Source: Bacillota bacterium (GTDB lineage: Bacteria > Bacillota > Sulfobacillia > Sulfobacillales > Sulfobacillaceae). From it: a stretch of 45,652 nucleotides of DNA. Each line of letters opens with the position of its first letter. The stretch's first letter is position 1. Location: positions 1 to 45,652 of the forward strand of contig JAKADO010000014.1 in assembly GCA_021820485.1 (NCBI GenBank), written 5' to 3'. The notes under the pieces were generated by a model that worked only from the letters and a program-made list of their open reading frames with translations, was not told the DNA's origin and did no database searches. Positions 8,404 to 16,027 of this stretch are shown piece after piece. Made by a program: the position numbers and the translations under genes.

Positions 8404-8775
8404 ATGTCGGAGACCCCGAGCTTCAATGAGCGGGTGGCTTCCTTTATCACGCATGTGGTGAACTCCATGTGGTTTCTGTACGGTTTTGGGACATTCATCA
8501 TCCTATGGATGGAATTTGCTCCCGGATTGCATTGGGACACGTCCCCACAGTATCCCGTGATGCTGTATTGGGTCAATCTGTTTCAAGCGGTCATGCTGCC
8601 CGTGTTGGCGGTCGGCCAATCGGTCATTGACCGCCAAAACCGCAAGCGGCAAACCCTCGAGCTCGAGATTGTCGAAAAGCTTGACCGGGTGTTGGCCACG
8701 GTTGATCGGCGCGTGGAATCCATAGACCAGGTGGTGCAAACCATAGAGCATCAGGATGGGGCAACCGACGCATAA
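8404..8775 (+). CDS. DUF1003-like membrane protein
   Basis: 123 residues. The order NERVASFITHVVNSMW - helix - FAPGLHWDTSPQYP - helix - QNRKRQTLELEIVEKLDRVL follows DUF1003 proteins: two membrane helices closed by a QNR and a helical, probably coiled-coil tail. That tail continues with heptad-like spacing (VDRRVESIDQVVQTIEH). ATG 8404 is preferred, 8 bases after GAGGA at 8391-8395; ATG 8389 and 8395 are in frame but lack room for a ribosome site. It is the last gene before the 8788-8824 terminator. DUF1003 function is not established. Confidence 0.75.
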   Translation: MSETPSFNERVASFITHVVNSMWFLYGFGTFIILWMEFAPGLHWDTSPQYPVMLYWVNLFQAVMLPVLAVGQSVIDRQNRKRQTLELEIVEKLDRVLATVDRRVESIDQVVQTIEHQDGATDA

Positions 8776-8787
8776 ACGATTCCCATG

Positions 8788-8824
8788 GCCAAGAGCCGTC
8801 CCCCGTTGGACGGCTCTTGGCTTT
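8788..8824 (+). terminator. Rho-independent terminator closing the small-protein operon
   Basis: A perfect 13-bp stem, GCCAAGAGCCGTC with GACGGCTCTTGGC, has an 8-base loop and is followed by TTTG. The T tract is short. Confidence 0.8.
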
Positions 8825-8918
8825 GTGCTCGAATCAGGAATTTCGGACAAGAGGGTGTGGCTATTGCGGTCTTGACGTTGCAAAAGGGAAGATGCCCCAA
8901 ACAGTCCCCCGACCGCTC

Positions 8919-10058
8919 TTACCCAGCGGATTCATTGTCCGTCATCGCCAAGGCTCCCTGCCACAGCACCTCGACACCGATCGGCAAGGCACGTTCATCG
9001 ATGACAAAGTGCGGCGAATGATGGGGATAAAATCCTTCATCCGGGCGGCATCCCAACAGAAGGAAGGCGCCGGGGATGCGGTGCAGGTAATGCGAAAAGT
9101 CTTCGCCCCCCATGATTGGCGGGTGTTCCAGCAACTCGACCACGGATTGGATGGCTGCGCTCCACCGCGCCGTGACCATCGCGTCATTGATGACGGCCGG
9201 GTAGCCGCGCGTATACGTGACCTCTGCCGCGGCGCCATAGAGGGCGGCCGTCGTTTCTGCCATGTGGGCAATTTCCTTGGCAATGGCGGATTGCACTGAG
9301 TGCGACAGTGTCCGAACCGTACCAAGGATCTCTGCCGTGTCGGCGATGATGTTGGCGGCTGAACCGGCGTGAAATGCGCCGCAAGTGACGACGGCTGGTT
9401 CAGTGGCTGGCACGCGTCGGGACACGATGGTTTGCAACTGGGTGACAATCTGCGAGCCAATAAGCACGGCGTCTTTTGTGGATTCCGGCTCCGAGGCATG
9501 GCCGCCGTGTCCCTGAACGAGGATGCGAAATCGGTCCGAGTTGGCCATGATGGGGCCTGGATGCAAAATGGCTGTGCCCACCGCATCGGGGCTCTGCAAA
9601 TGCAATCCAATGACGGAATCCATGCCGTTCAGCACGCCGTCACGAATCATGTCCAAGGCGCCCCCCGGGTGCTTTTCTTCGGCCGGTTGAAAGAAAAGGC
9701 GCACTCGGCCGCGTTCAAGACCGCGCTCGGCCAGTCGCCGGGCGACCCCCAGGACAATGGCCATGTGCCCGTCGTGGCCACAGGCATGCATCAGCCCAGA
9801 GTGGCGGGACGCAAACGGGAGCCCGGTGGTCTCCTGCAACGGAAGCCCGTCCATTTCCGAACGCAGCGCCACTGATCGACCGGCGGTTCGGCCTTCGACA
9901 TCGACGACGACGCCGGTCCCGGCGATGGGCTCGGGGCGAAGCCCCAGCGAGCGCAGCGCGTCCATCAGATATGCTTGGGTTTCGTGTTCCTGATGGCCCA
10001 GTTCGGGTATTTGATGCAATGCGCGGCGATGCTCAACAACCTCTTGTTGCCAGTCCAT
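8919..10058 (-). CDS. M20 family amidohydrolase (N-acyl amino acid / peptide hydrolase)
   Basis: 379 residues of the M20D aminoacylase/carboxypeptidase type. Metal-binding motifs are HACGHDGHMAI (His, Asp), the EE pair in FQPAEEKHPGG, and GGEDFSHYL near the C-terminus; the N-terminus RALHQIPELGHQEHET is typical. Such enzymes cleave N-acyl amino acids, hippurate, indole-acetyl conjugates or small peptides in the cytoplasm using two divalent metals. The start ATG 10058 follows GGGAGG. The next upstream minus-strand gene is the small DUF3096-like one, with a hairpin between them. It fits with the two S9 peptidases as part of a peptide-using lifestyle. Confidence 0.9.
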   Translation of the reverse strand: MDWQQEVVEHRRALHQIPELGHQEHETQAYLMDALRSLGLRPEPIAGTGVVVDVEGRTAGRSVALRSEMDGLPLQETTGLPFASRHSGLMHACGHDGHMAIVLGVARRLAERGLERGRVRLFFQPAEEKHPGGALDMIRDGVLNGMDSVIGLHLQSPDAVGTAILHPGPIMANSDRFRILVQGHGGHASEPESTKDAVLIGSQIVTQLQTIVSRRVPATEPAVVTCGAFHAGSAANIIADTAEILGTVRTLSHSVQSAIAKEIAHMAETTAALYGAAAEVTYTRGYPAVINDAMVTARWSAAIQSVVELLEHPPIMGGEDFSHYLHRIPGAFLLLGCRPDEGFYPHHSPHFVIDERALPIGVEVLWQGALAMTDNESAG

Positions 10059-10125
10059 AATCCATTCCTCCCATGATAGTTTCGTTCGCGAGGGACCTCA
10101 CAGTTTCCTGCCCGTTGCACGTGAA

Positions 10126-10160
10126 CGCCGCCCGGTCACCCTTGTGAGGACCGGACGGCG
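10126..10160 (-). terminator. Intergenic hairpin, possible terminator
   Basis: CGCCG-C-CCGGTC (10126-10137) pairs with GACCGG-A-CGGCG (10149-10160), 11 bp with one C-A mismatch. It lies after the DUF3096-like gene and before the M20 gene on the minus strand. No T tract follows, so it may be a weak terminator or a processing site. Confidence 0.4.
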
Positions 10161-10183
10161 AGGGAATGTTCATCGATTGATGC

Positions 10184-10324
10184 TTAGTGGACAAGACCCA
10201 GGATCCCGACCACAATAAGATATATTGCGATGATGTAGTTGAGGAGTCGCGGACGCCACAAAATGAGAAGACCGGCAATCAGGGCCAGCACTGCAGGGAT
10301 CCGCAAGAATGCTGCGGTCACCAC
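10184..10324 (-). CDS. 46-residue DUF3096-like membrane peptide
   Basis: The frame begins at GTG 10324 (or GTG 10321), five bases after a perfect AGGAGGTG, and encodes 46 residues. The protein is a helical hairpin: LRIPAVLALIAGLLILW, a turn RPRLLNY, then IIAIYLIVVGILGLVH. This matches the DUF3096 family pattern (ALIAG-LIL...PRLLNYIVAIYLI--GLLGL). It is almost certainly membrane embedded. Function is unknown. A second, diverged copy occurs at 19947-20084. Confidence 0.82.
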   Translation of the reverse strand: MVTAAFLRIPAVLALIAGLLILWRPRLLNYIIAIYLIVVGILGLVH

Positions 10325-10344
10325 GCCATCACCTCCTCTGTGCC

Positions 10345-10365
10345 GCTCGACCATGGCGGTCGAGC
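10345..10365. repeat. 8-bp inverted repeat in divergent intergenic region
   Basis: GCTCGACC (10345-10352) and GGTCGAGC (10358-10365) are perfect inverted arms around a 5-base loop. They lie between the divergent DUF3096-like and GNAT genes, upstream of both ribosome sites. This could be an operator or a 5' leader hairpin. Confidence 0.45.
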
Positions 10366-10426
10366 CTCAATTTGGGGCTATACGATATTATTCGTTAGAA
10401 AGTAAGAATTTTGGGGAGGTGGGTCC

Positions 10427-11203
10427 ATGATGTTGACGGTGCGCCGTCTCATAGAAGCGCTGGATCGCGATCCCGTGTGGACTTGGCCGGGGGTGGAGCG
10501 ATGGGAGTCCTCCTGGGGCATGGGCACCTGGAATCCGGATCCTCGGACTCAATTCGGCGATGTCATCTTGAAATGCCGTCCGCCCCGGCGGGCCGTCCGA
10601 GCATTTGTGAAAGACATGGAAGCGCGCTATCGCGGTCGGCATCCCGATATTCACGCCGGACCGCTGGATTCTCCCCTGGTTGTCGAATGGGCGCTAAACG
10701 AGGGATATGAGATCGTGGAACGCAGCATGCTGTTGGTGCACCCGTTGAAGGGTATCGTGCCAGATGCTGGGAATACGGCTCAACTGGCGACTCGATACGA
10801 GGACTGGGTTGGGTTTCACCAGCTCGAAGAGACCGTGTTCGGCTGGCCAAAACAGTCGCCGGAGGTCATATATCATGAAGTGCGGGAGTCTAGTCATCCG
10901 GAACGAACGGCGCTGTATGTGGTTATTCGGGATGGGGCGGTTGCATCAGCGGGAGGCATGACGGTGCATGGCGATCACGCCATGTTGTGGGGAGGACAGA
11001 CTCACCCAGAATGGCGCCATCGCGGTCTCTATCGTCAGGTGGTGGCTGCCCGCCTGAACCACGCCCAGCGCTTGGGGTTGGAGTGGGTGGCGGTGAGTGC
11101 CAAAGAAGATACATCTTTTCCGCTTCTGCTACGCATGGGCTTTCACGCTGTGGGCCTGACGCGCGTACTGCGCCGGCCATCGGGAGACGAGAACAAAAAT
11201 TGA
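10427..11203 (+). CDS. GNAT family N-acetyltransferase
   Basis: 258 residues. The C-terminal half has the GNAT acetyl-CoA-binding order: a beta strand in VIRDGAVASAGGMTVHGD, the pyrophosphate-binding region THPEWRHRGLYRQVVAA, and LGLEWVAVSAKEDTSFPLLLRMGFHAVG at the end. The N-terminal 100 residues are Trp-rich and match no domain I know. ATG 10427 follows GGGGAGGTGG; ATG 10430 is also possible. The substrate is unknown. The next gene starts 14 bases after its stop, so the two form an operon. Confidence 0.8.
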   Translation: MMLTVRRLIEALDRDPVWTWPGVERWESSWGMGTWNPDPRTQFGDVILKCRPPRRAVRAFVKDMEARYRGRHPDIHAGPLDSPLVVEWALNEGYEIVERSMLLVHPLKGIVPDAGNTAQLATRYEDWVGFHQLEETVFGWPKQSPEVIYHEVRESSHPERTALYVVIRDGAVASAGGMTVHGDHAMLWGGQTHPEWRHRGLYRQVVAARLNHAQRLGLEWVAVSAKEDTSFPLLLRMGFHAVGLTRVLRRPSGDENKN

Positions 11204-11216
11204 GGAGGGTGCCTGA

Positions 11217-12080
11217 ATGCGCATCGCTTTTCTTGGGTTAGGGCAAATGGGCCGTCGCATGGTGGAGCGATTGGATCCACAAGAAACTATGATATGGAAC
11301 CGGACGCTAGACATTGTCAATCAACTTGGCCAAAAAGGCTATCGTCCCGTTCCCGATTTGGAGTCCGGTGTTCGGGAGGCGAATGTGGTCATCACCATGT
11401 TGCGCGACCATCAGGCGGTTCGCGAGGTAGGCGAGCGTGGACTGTTTTTGGGCCTCGGCCGCGGCCAAACCTGGATTGACATGACCACGGGGGATCCCGC
11501 CTCTGCGGAGTCGTTCCATGCTTTGGCCGCCTCGCAGGGGGCGCGTTTTGTGGCGGCGCCGGTGTTGGGCACACTCGGGCCGGCAGCGGGAGGCACGTTG
11601 ACGGTGCTGGTGGGTGGACTCCCCCAGGACATCGATGCGGTGCACCCATTGCTGGAACGGTTTGGCACGGTTCGTCGGATCGGGAGCCCCCGGCAAGCGC
11701 TGGTGATGAAACTCATCGTCAACACGGTGTTGGCCTATTACATGGAGTCGGTATCGGAGTCTCTGCCGCTGGCCGATGCCGAAGGTCTTTCCCGGGAGAC
11801 AGTGCTCGAAGTTCTTGAAGCAAGTTCCGTGGCAGCGCCAGTCCTTCGCGGCAAGGGAAAGCGTTGGATCGGGAGCGAGTATGCCAACCCCGAGTTTCCC
11901 ATTGATCTGTTGGCCAAAGATCTCGGCTTGATGGCGGAAAGCGGCGAGCAAGCCGGTCTGGGGATGCCGGGAGTTTTGGCCCTGCGCGACCTGTTTTTTG
12001 CCGCTGCGACGGGAAATGCAGGACGTCAATGGGATATGTCCGGAGTGGGAGAAGCTTTGGTGCGACGAACCAAGCCGTGA
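11217..12080 (+). CDS. Beta-hydroxyacid dehydrogenase (3-hydroxyisobutyrate dehydrogenase family)
   Basis: 287 residues. The N-terminal Rossmann motif MRIAFLGLGQMGRRM has the GxGxxG of NAD(P)-binding beta-hydroxyacid dehydrogenases. The substrate motif is seen as AAPVLGTLGPAAGGTLTVLVGG, and the catalytic Lys is in VMKLIVNTVLAYYMES. Likely substrates are 3-hydroxyisobutyrate, tartronate semialdehyde or succinic semialdehyde; sequence alone does not choose. ATG 11217 follows GAGGAGGG. It is the last gene of the pair with the GNAT gene. The promoter of a short RNA begins inside its last codons. Confidence 0.87.
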   Translation: MRIAFLGLGQMGRRMVERLDPQETMIWNRTLDIVNQLGQKGYRPVPDLESGVREANVVITMLRDHQAVREVGERGLFLGLGRGQTWIDMTTGDPASAESFHALAASQGARFVAAPVLGTLGPAAGGTLTVLVGGLPQDIDAVHPLLERFGTVRRIGSPRQALVMKLIVNTVLAYYMESVSESLPLADAEGLSRETVLEVLEASSVAAPVLRGKGKRWIGSEYANPEFPIDLLAKDLGLMAESGEQAGLGMPGVLALRDLFFAAATGNAGRQWDMSGVGEALVRRTKP

Positions 12081-12086
12081 TATACT
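12057..12086 (+). promoter_or_regulatory. Promoter for a short transcript
   Basis: TTGGTG (12057-12062), an 18-base spacer, then TATACT (12081-12086) preceded by TG one base away, an extended -10. It overlaps the 3' end of the dehydrogenase gene and would start RNA near 12093. Confidence 0.5.
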
Positions 12087-12117
12087 GGGGGCACATTCAC
12101 GCAGGGGGGTGGTTTCC

Positions 12118-12174
12118 ATGGCAGGGGCAGCGGCAATCCGCATCAATCCATGGAGACCCCCTTTCGGGCGCTAG
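12118..12174 (+). CDS. Possible 18-residue peptide MAGAAAIRINPWRPPFGR
   Basis: ATG 12118 lies 7-8 bases after AGGGGGG, which could act as a ribosome site. The peptide has an Ala-rich start and a Pro/Arg end. The same bases also pair in the proposed RNA fold, so coding is uncertain. Confidence 0.2.
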   Translation: MAGAAAIRINPWRPPFGR

Positions 12175-12196
12175 CTGTTTCCAGCAGTTCCTTCGG

Positions 12197-12227
12197 AAGA
12201 GCTCGGTCTTCATGGCCGAGCTCTTTT
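12197..12227 (+). terminator. Rho-independent terminator of short transcript
   Basis: A perfect 10-bp stem, AAGAGCTCGG with CCGAGCTCTT, runs directly into TTTT, two of which belong to the stem. It closes the 12093 transcript. Confidence 0.75.
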
Positions 12228-12276
12228 GCTGTCCTTGCGCGTGAGTGCAAGACCAAGAAGGAGGACTGCATCGGAA

Positions 12277-12835
12277 ATGAATGTGGAGATCAGGGAACGA
12301 TTGGAAACTTCTATACGAAGAAGAGTGGATTTCGGGCATTCCCCGCATATTGGGGAATGGCAAGGAGGCGGAAACATACCTCTGTACCGCGCATCCCCGC
12401 CGCAGGGTTGAGTACGTCGTGGCCAAGGTCTATCGTCCGGGCGAGTGTCGGGCACTCCAAAACGATGCCCTGTATCGCGAGGGCCGCCTCGTGGGTTCGC
12501 GTACGGTGTCCAAGGCCATGGAGCAAAAGCCCCGATTTGGCCGAAAGGGCTCGAGGCGACCTGAGTGGGGGCGGAATATGAGCATCTTGTGGCAGGGTGT
12601 CGTGGTGGCGGTGGAAGCGCCGTTGCGATGCCATTTGGCGCCCGGAGATTCATTTTGGTTCATCAGAAAGAACCATGGATAATTGACTGGCCGCAGGCTG
12701 TGGATGTCCGGAAGGCCCCTCGGGCGCTGATCTGCTTGCGCGCGACCTCACCACTGCCGCGCAATACTTTATACGGCGCGGCCTGGACGTGAATCCACGG
12801 CAGCAAGCGGAGGCGACGTGGAGAAATATTGGTAC
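12277..12835 (+). pseudogene. RIO-type kinase pseudogene (frameshifted, catalytic loop lost)
   Basis: RIO kinase motifs appear in order but spread over three frames. ATG 12277 opens with MNVEIRERLE in frame 1. From about 12305, frame 2 gives LLYEEEWISGIPRILGNGKEAETYLC, then VVAKVYRPGECRALQNDALYREGR and RFGRKG. From about 12565, frame 1 gives WGAEYEHL and ILVHQKEPWIIDWPQAVDVRKAP, the metal-binding DFPQAVD motif of the family. From about 12726, frame 3 gives ADLLARDLTTAAQYFIRRGLDV, the usual C-terminal helix. About 45 residues stand between the last two core motifs where intact proteins have roughly 95. The catalytic HGDLSEYN loop falls in that deletion. The gene is dead beyond simple sequencing error. 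Confidence 0.8.
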
Positions 12836-12953
12836 AATCTTTGGGATCTGGTACCATGATCTATCGTTATTACATGACATAATGTTAAACTGTAAATAGG
12901 TTCCAACATTCGAAGGAGCTAGTACCATTTACCTGTCTTGAGGAGGATTTGGC

Positions 12954-13499
12954 GTGAAGCGTTCAAAGGCCGTTGCACTCGGATTGGCGGCATTTCCGTT
13001 GATCCTTGCAGGATGCGGCATTCAGGAAGCGCAGGCTTCCCAATACCTCCACGTCGTGCCCGGCACGAACGTGGTAGATGTGAAAGTTGTGAGCAGCCTC
13101 AACAACAATCTAGCTGAGAACACCATCGACGGAGTTCCGGCAGGACACCTGACCATTACGGTTCCCGTTGGGTCGCAGGTTCACCTCCAGGTGACCAACC
13201 AAGGAGCGCAGCCTGAGACCTTCGGAATTTACAACGGCACTCAGTTGGCGTTCAACGGCTCGGGCGACAACTATTACACTGATGTTAACCTCAATGCAAC
13301 GGATGGTCTCATGGGAGGCACGGCTGGTCTGCTTAGTGGGCAGTCCCAAACATATGTCTTTACCGCATCAAAAGTTGGAACTTATACCTTGGCAGATCTG
13401 CTCAATGGCGCTGATCCAAGCAGCAACATTCCCGTCAGCAACATTTGGGAAACCTTCAAAGTCGTGCCATCGGGCGCTCCCTCATTGACGACCAAGTAG
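12954..13499 (+). CDS. Sulfocyanin-like cupredoxin lipoprotein without copper ligands
   Basis: 181 residues starting at GTG 12954 behind GAGGAGG. The N-terminus is a lipoprotein signal: Lys/Arg, a hydrophobic core and the lipobox LAGC with Cys21. The mature part is all-beta and reads like a cupredoxin/sulfocyanin domain: LTITVPVGSQVHLQVTNQG, GLLSGQSQTYVFTASKVGTYTL, ending in WETFKVVPSG. Blue-copper proteins need a Cys and two His near the C-terminus (Y-x-C-...-H-...-M). Here that region is TYTLADLLNGADPSSNIPVSN, with no Cys or His, and the only Cys in the protein is the lipidated one. The fold is likely kept but type 1 copper binding lost. It is probably anchored outside the membrane. Confidence 0.75.
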   Translation: MKRSKAVALGLAAFPLILAGCGIQEAQASQYLHVVPGTNVVDVKVVSSLNNNLAENTIDGVPAGHLTITVPVGSQVHLQVTNQGAQPETFGIYNGTQLAFNGSGDNYYTDVNLNATDGLMGGTAGLLSGQSQTYVFTASKVGTYTLADLLNGADPSSNIPVSNIWETFKVVPSGAPSLTTK

Positions 13500-13514
13500 C
13501 GGATACGGGACCGT

Positions 13515-13543
13515 GAGGCCTGCCGAACGGCAGGCCTCTTGTT
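13515..13543 (+). terminator. Rho-independent terminator after the cupredoxin gene
   Basis: GAGGCCTGCC and GGCAGGCCTC form a perfect 10-bp stem with a GAAC loop, followed by TTGTT. It lies between two convergent genes and may serve both. Confidence 0.8.
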
Positions 13544-13544
13544 C

Positions 13545-15425
13545 CTAATGGGGGGCGCTCGGCTCCTGCGGTGCGTCGGGCAGGTGATATGGCACGACAG
13601 TCACGCTGACCTCGCGGCGGAAGACCAGCACTGCTTCCAGGGCAAATGCCATGTGGTTGTGCAGAATGTTTTGCCATGGCTTTCCGACCACCAGCTCGGG
13701 AATGACCACAATGACCCGCCCGGGTGCGAAGAGATGAGTCAAGTGGTCGATGTATCGGACCATCGGCCGCAGTATGGAACGATATTGCGATTGGATGGCC
13801 ACAAATTTAATCCGCCCGTCGGGTTGCCACTTGTTCCAGCGCTCTGTGACAAGACGCTCACGTTCGGGTGATGTGGAGATGTGGAGAGCGATGAGTTCGT
13901 CAGGATTCATGGAAAGCGCGGTGGTGAGTGTGGCCATCGTCATGCGGTTGATGCTGGCCATTGGCACCACAATCACCAGCTTTTTGGCCAGAGGCTTATG
14001 GGTAAGGTCATTCAGCCGCAGGTGGTCCGCCACCATGATATAGTGCCGGCGCACGGCGCGCAGCCCCCAGATCATCAAGGGGATGGCAATGACTACGATC
14101 CATGCCCCTTCGGTGAACTTGGTGATAATCGAGATGACAACCACAATGGAAGTGAGCATGGCGCCCAAAACGCCCGTAATGACAGTCGCGATGCGGCCTG
14201 GTGCGGCCTTTTCCGCAAGGCGCTTCTTGACCAAACTCACCATGGCAATGGTGAAGCTCACATATACGCCTACGGCATAGAGGGGAATCAAGGCGTTGGT
14301 GTCCCCATTGAAGAGAATCACCAAGAGAATGGACATCCCACCGAGGACAAGAATGCCGTTTTGGTACACCAAACGATCGCCCCGCGCCAAAAACATGCGA
14401 GGCATCCATTGGTCCCGCGCCATGAGGCTGGCTAGCTGCGGAAACCCTGCAAAGCTGGTGTTGGCGGCAACCGCCAATATGGCCATGGTGACAAACGACA
14501 GCAAGTAAAAATATATTCCATGGCCAAAGAGCCGAAAGGCCAATTGCTGCAGGACGGTCACTTGATTGTTGGGCACAACGCCAAAACGAAATGCGGCGAC
14601 TGAGGTGCCGAAAAACATGGAACCCAGCAACAGTCCCAACAGAACCAGGGTGGTGCGGGCTCGGCGGGGGGCCGGATCGAGAAAAATCGGCACGCCATTG
14701 GAGATGGCCTCGATGCCGGTTAGGGCTGAGGACCCCGAACTGAAGGCGCGCAGGATTAAGAGCAGCGAGACCGCGGCGAGCGGGCTGGGCGCAAAGTAGG
14801 CATGGATCGGCTTTGCCGTGGGTTCCGCTTTCACGAGGGCATAGACAGCCATGATGAGTACCATGGCAATGAAAAGATAGACCGGTGCGACGAACAATTG
14901 CGCGGATTCTTTCACCCCGCGCAGGTTGACCATCATAATGAAGAGAATCACCAGCACGGACAATGGCACGGTCCATTGCAGGAGTCCGGGAAACGCCGAC
15001 ACAACCGCCGCCACCCCCGCGGTGACGCTTACCGAGACGGTCAAGGTGTAGTCCACCAACAGGGCAGTTCCCGCAATCACCCCCGACCATGGTCCCAAGG
15101 TGTCGCGCCCAATGACATAGGCCCCGCCCCCGTTGGGGTACGCGGCGATAATCTGCCGATAGTTGAAGACAAGAAACGCTAGCAACAGCACGATAACGCC
15201 CGAAATTGGCAACGAATACCACAAGGCGCCGATTCCTGCAGTGCTGAGAACAATGAGAATTTCCTGGGTCCCATAGGCCACCGATGACAGGGCATCAGGA
15301 GAAAGAACCGAGAGGCCTTGCCAGACCACCACTTTGCGGTCTGCTTCCTCGCGGTCCTTAATGGGCCTGCCAAAAACCACACGGCGCCAATTCAAAAACT
15401 CCACCTCGTTCTTATTTCTAGACAA
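13545..15425 (-). CDS. kimA: KimA-type potassium importer (APC superfamily)
   Basis: 626 residues, close to the usual KimA length. The N-terminal region matches Bacillus KimA (YdaO) closely: LSVLSPDALSSVAYGTQEIL, then YRQIIAAYPNGGGAYVIGRD and LLVDYTLTVSVSVTAG. About twelve membrane helices are followed by a soluble C-terminal domain of about 150 residues (from VVPMASINRMTMATL). KimA is a proton-coupled K+ importer, controlled in Bacillus by c-di-AMP both directly and through a riboswitch. Only 62 bases separate it from the upstream gene here, too few for that riboswitch. The start ATG 15425 lacks a strong ribosome site. It is probably co-transcribed with the upstream PH-like gene. Confidence 0.88.
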   Translation of the reverse strand: MSRNKNEVEFLNWRRVVFGRPIKDREEADRKVVVWQGLSVLSPDALSSVAYGTQEILIVLSTAGIGALWYSLPISGVIVLLLAFLVFNYRQIIAAYPNGGGAYVIGRDTLGPWSGVIAGTALLVDYTLTVSVSVTAGVAAVVSAFPGLLQWTVPLSVLVILFIMMVNLRGVKESAQLFVAPVYLFIAMVLIMAVYALVKAEPTAKPIHAYFAPSPLAAVSLLLILRAFSSGSSALTGIEAISNGVPIFLDPAPRRARTTLVLLGLLLGSMFFGTSVAAFRFGVVPNNQVTVLQQLAFRLFGHGIYFYLLSFVTMAILAVAANTSFAGFPQLASLMARDQWMPRMFLARGDRLVYQNGILVLGGMSILLVILFNGDTNALIPLYAVGVYVSFTIAMVSLVKKRLAEKAAPGRIATVITGVLGAMLTSIVVVISIITKFTEGAWIVVIAIPLMIWGLRAVRRHYIMVADHLRLNDLTHKPLAKKLVIVVPMASINRMTMATLTTALSMNPDELIALHISTSPERERLVTERWNKWQPDGRIKFVAIQSQYRSILRPMVRYIDHLTHLFAPGRVIVVIPELVVGKPWQNILHNHMAFALEAVLVFRREVSVTVVPYHLPDAPQEPSAPH

Positions 15426-15487
15426 TTTTACTGAAAATCACAAGTCGAGGCTAGCGGCCATGTCGAATCGGAAGGAATCACGGCGAA

Positions 15488-15850
15488 TTATGGCGATGGA
15501 AGGCGGTTGATGATGGCTTCGGCCACTGTGTTGGGGTCGGTGACTTCCACCGCTATGCTCACATAGAGGTGGCGGCCGATGTAAAAGTTCTTCAAGTCCA
15601 GGGTGATGACATGCTCTGGATTTTCGTAGGAGAGGAAGTACCAGCCCTTGTCTCCCACATAATGTCCCTCGTGGATGGTTCCGATGGTCGCGCCACCGAC
15701 CCGAAGAAGGCGCGGCGGCACCCGGAGGCGGCTATGCACGCGAGCAATGGCGCCATAGGGAATGACTAAGCGGCCTTGCAGCGCCTCCAGCATGGTCAAT
15801 CCCGTCAACGTAATGACGAGTTGGTGGTCTTGCAGTTCGATGTGCCGCAT
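15488..15850 (-). CDS. Bacterial PH-domain-like protein
   Basis: 120 residues. ATG 15850 follows GGAGGAG with 7 bases of spacing; the frame extends upstream without support. The sequence is a run of short beta strands (HQLVITLTGLTMLEAL, RLVIPYGAIARVHSR, GTIHEGHYVGDKGWYFLSY, HVITLDLKNFYI, HLYVSIAVEVTD) ending in a helix VAEAIINRL. That is the layout of bacterial pleckstrin-homology-like domains. No membrane helix or Cys is present. It lies 62 bases upstream of kimA on the same strand, so a link to that transporter is possible but unproven. Confidence 0.65.
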   Translation of the reverse strand: MRHIELQDHQLVITLTGLTMLEALQGRLVIPYGAIARVHSRLRVPPRLLRVGGATIGTIHEGHYVGDKGWYFLSYENPEHVITLDLKNFYIGRHLYVSIAVEVTDPNTVAEAIINRLPSP

Positions 15851-16027
15851 GATAGTCTCCTCCGCCCTGAAACAGTATGGAAAATTCTTGGAGCGGGCCG
15901 CACAATGAAACATCTCCTGGTATTCACACTACGCGATGGCTGACAGCGGCACAACTCTGGTGGTTCATACCGAGGGATAGGCAGGAGTTTTTTTGGGTGA
16001 GGCGAATCCCTAAGCGAAGGTGATGAA

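Larger units (their letters stand above)
12093..12227 (+). ncRNA. Candidate structured short RNA or leader, about 135 nt
   Basis: The stretch between a plausible promoter (12057-12086) and an intrinsic terminator (12197-12227) can fold. GGGGG and CCATGG near 12102-12121 pair with a downstream CCATGG and CCCCC near 12149-12162. A second small hairpin, GCTG-TTTC-CAGC, follows at 12174-12185. I do not recognise the family. It could be a free small RNA, a leader controlling the former RIO kinase gene that begins 50 bases after the terminator, or an mRNA for an 18-residue peptide (12118-12174). Confidence 0.4.

Noticed and set aside
14008-15222. 404-codon minus-strand frame inside kimA
   Set aside because: It is a frame shadow of the KimA gene, whose own frame shows clear family motifs.
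15426-15487. c-di-AMP riboswitch upstream of kimA
   Set aside because: Only 62 bases are available and no ydaO-type motif is seen; the gene probably shares the upstream gene's transcript.
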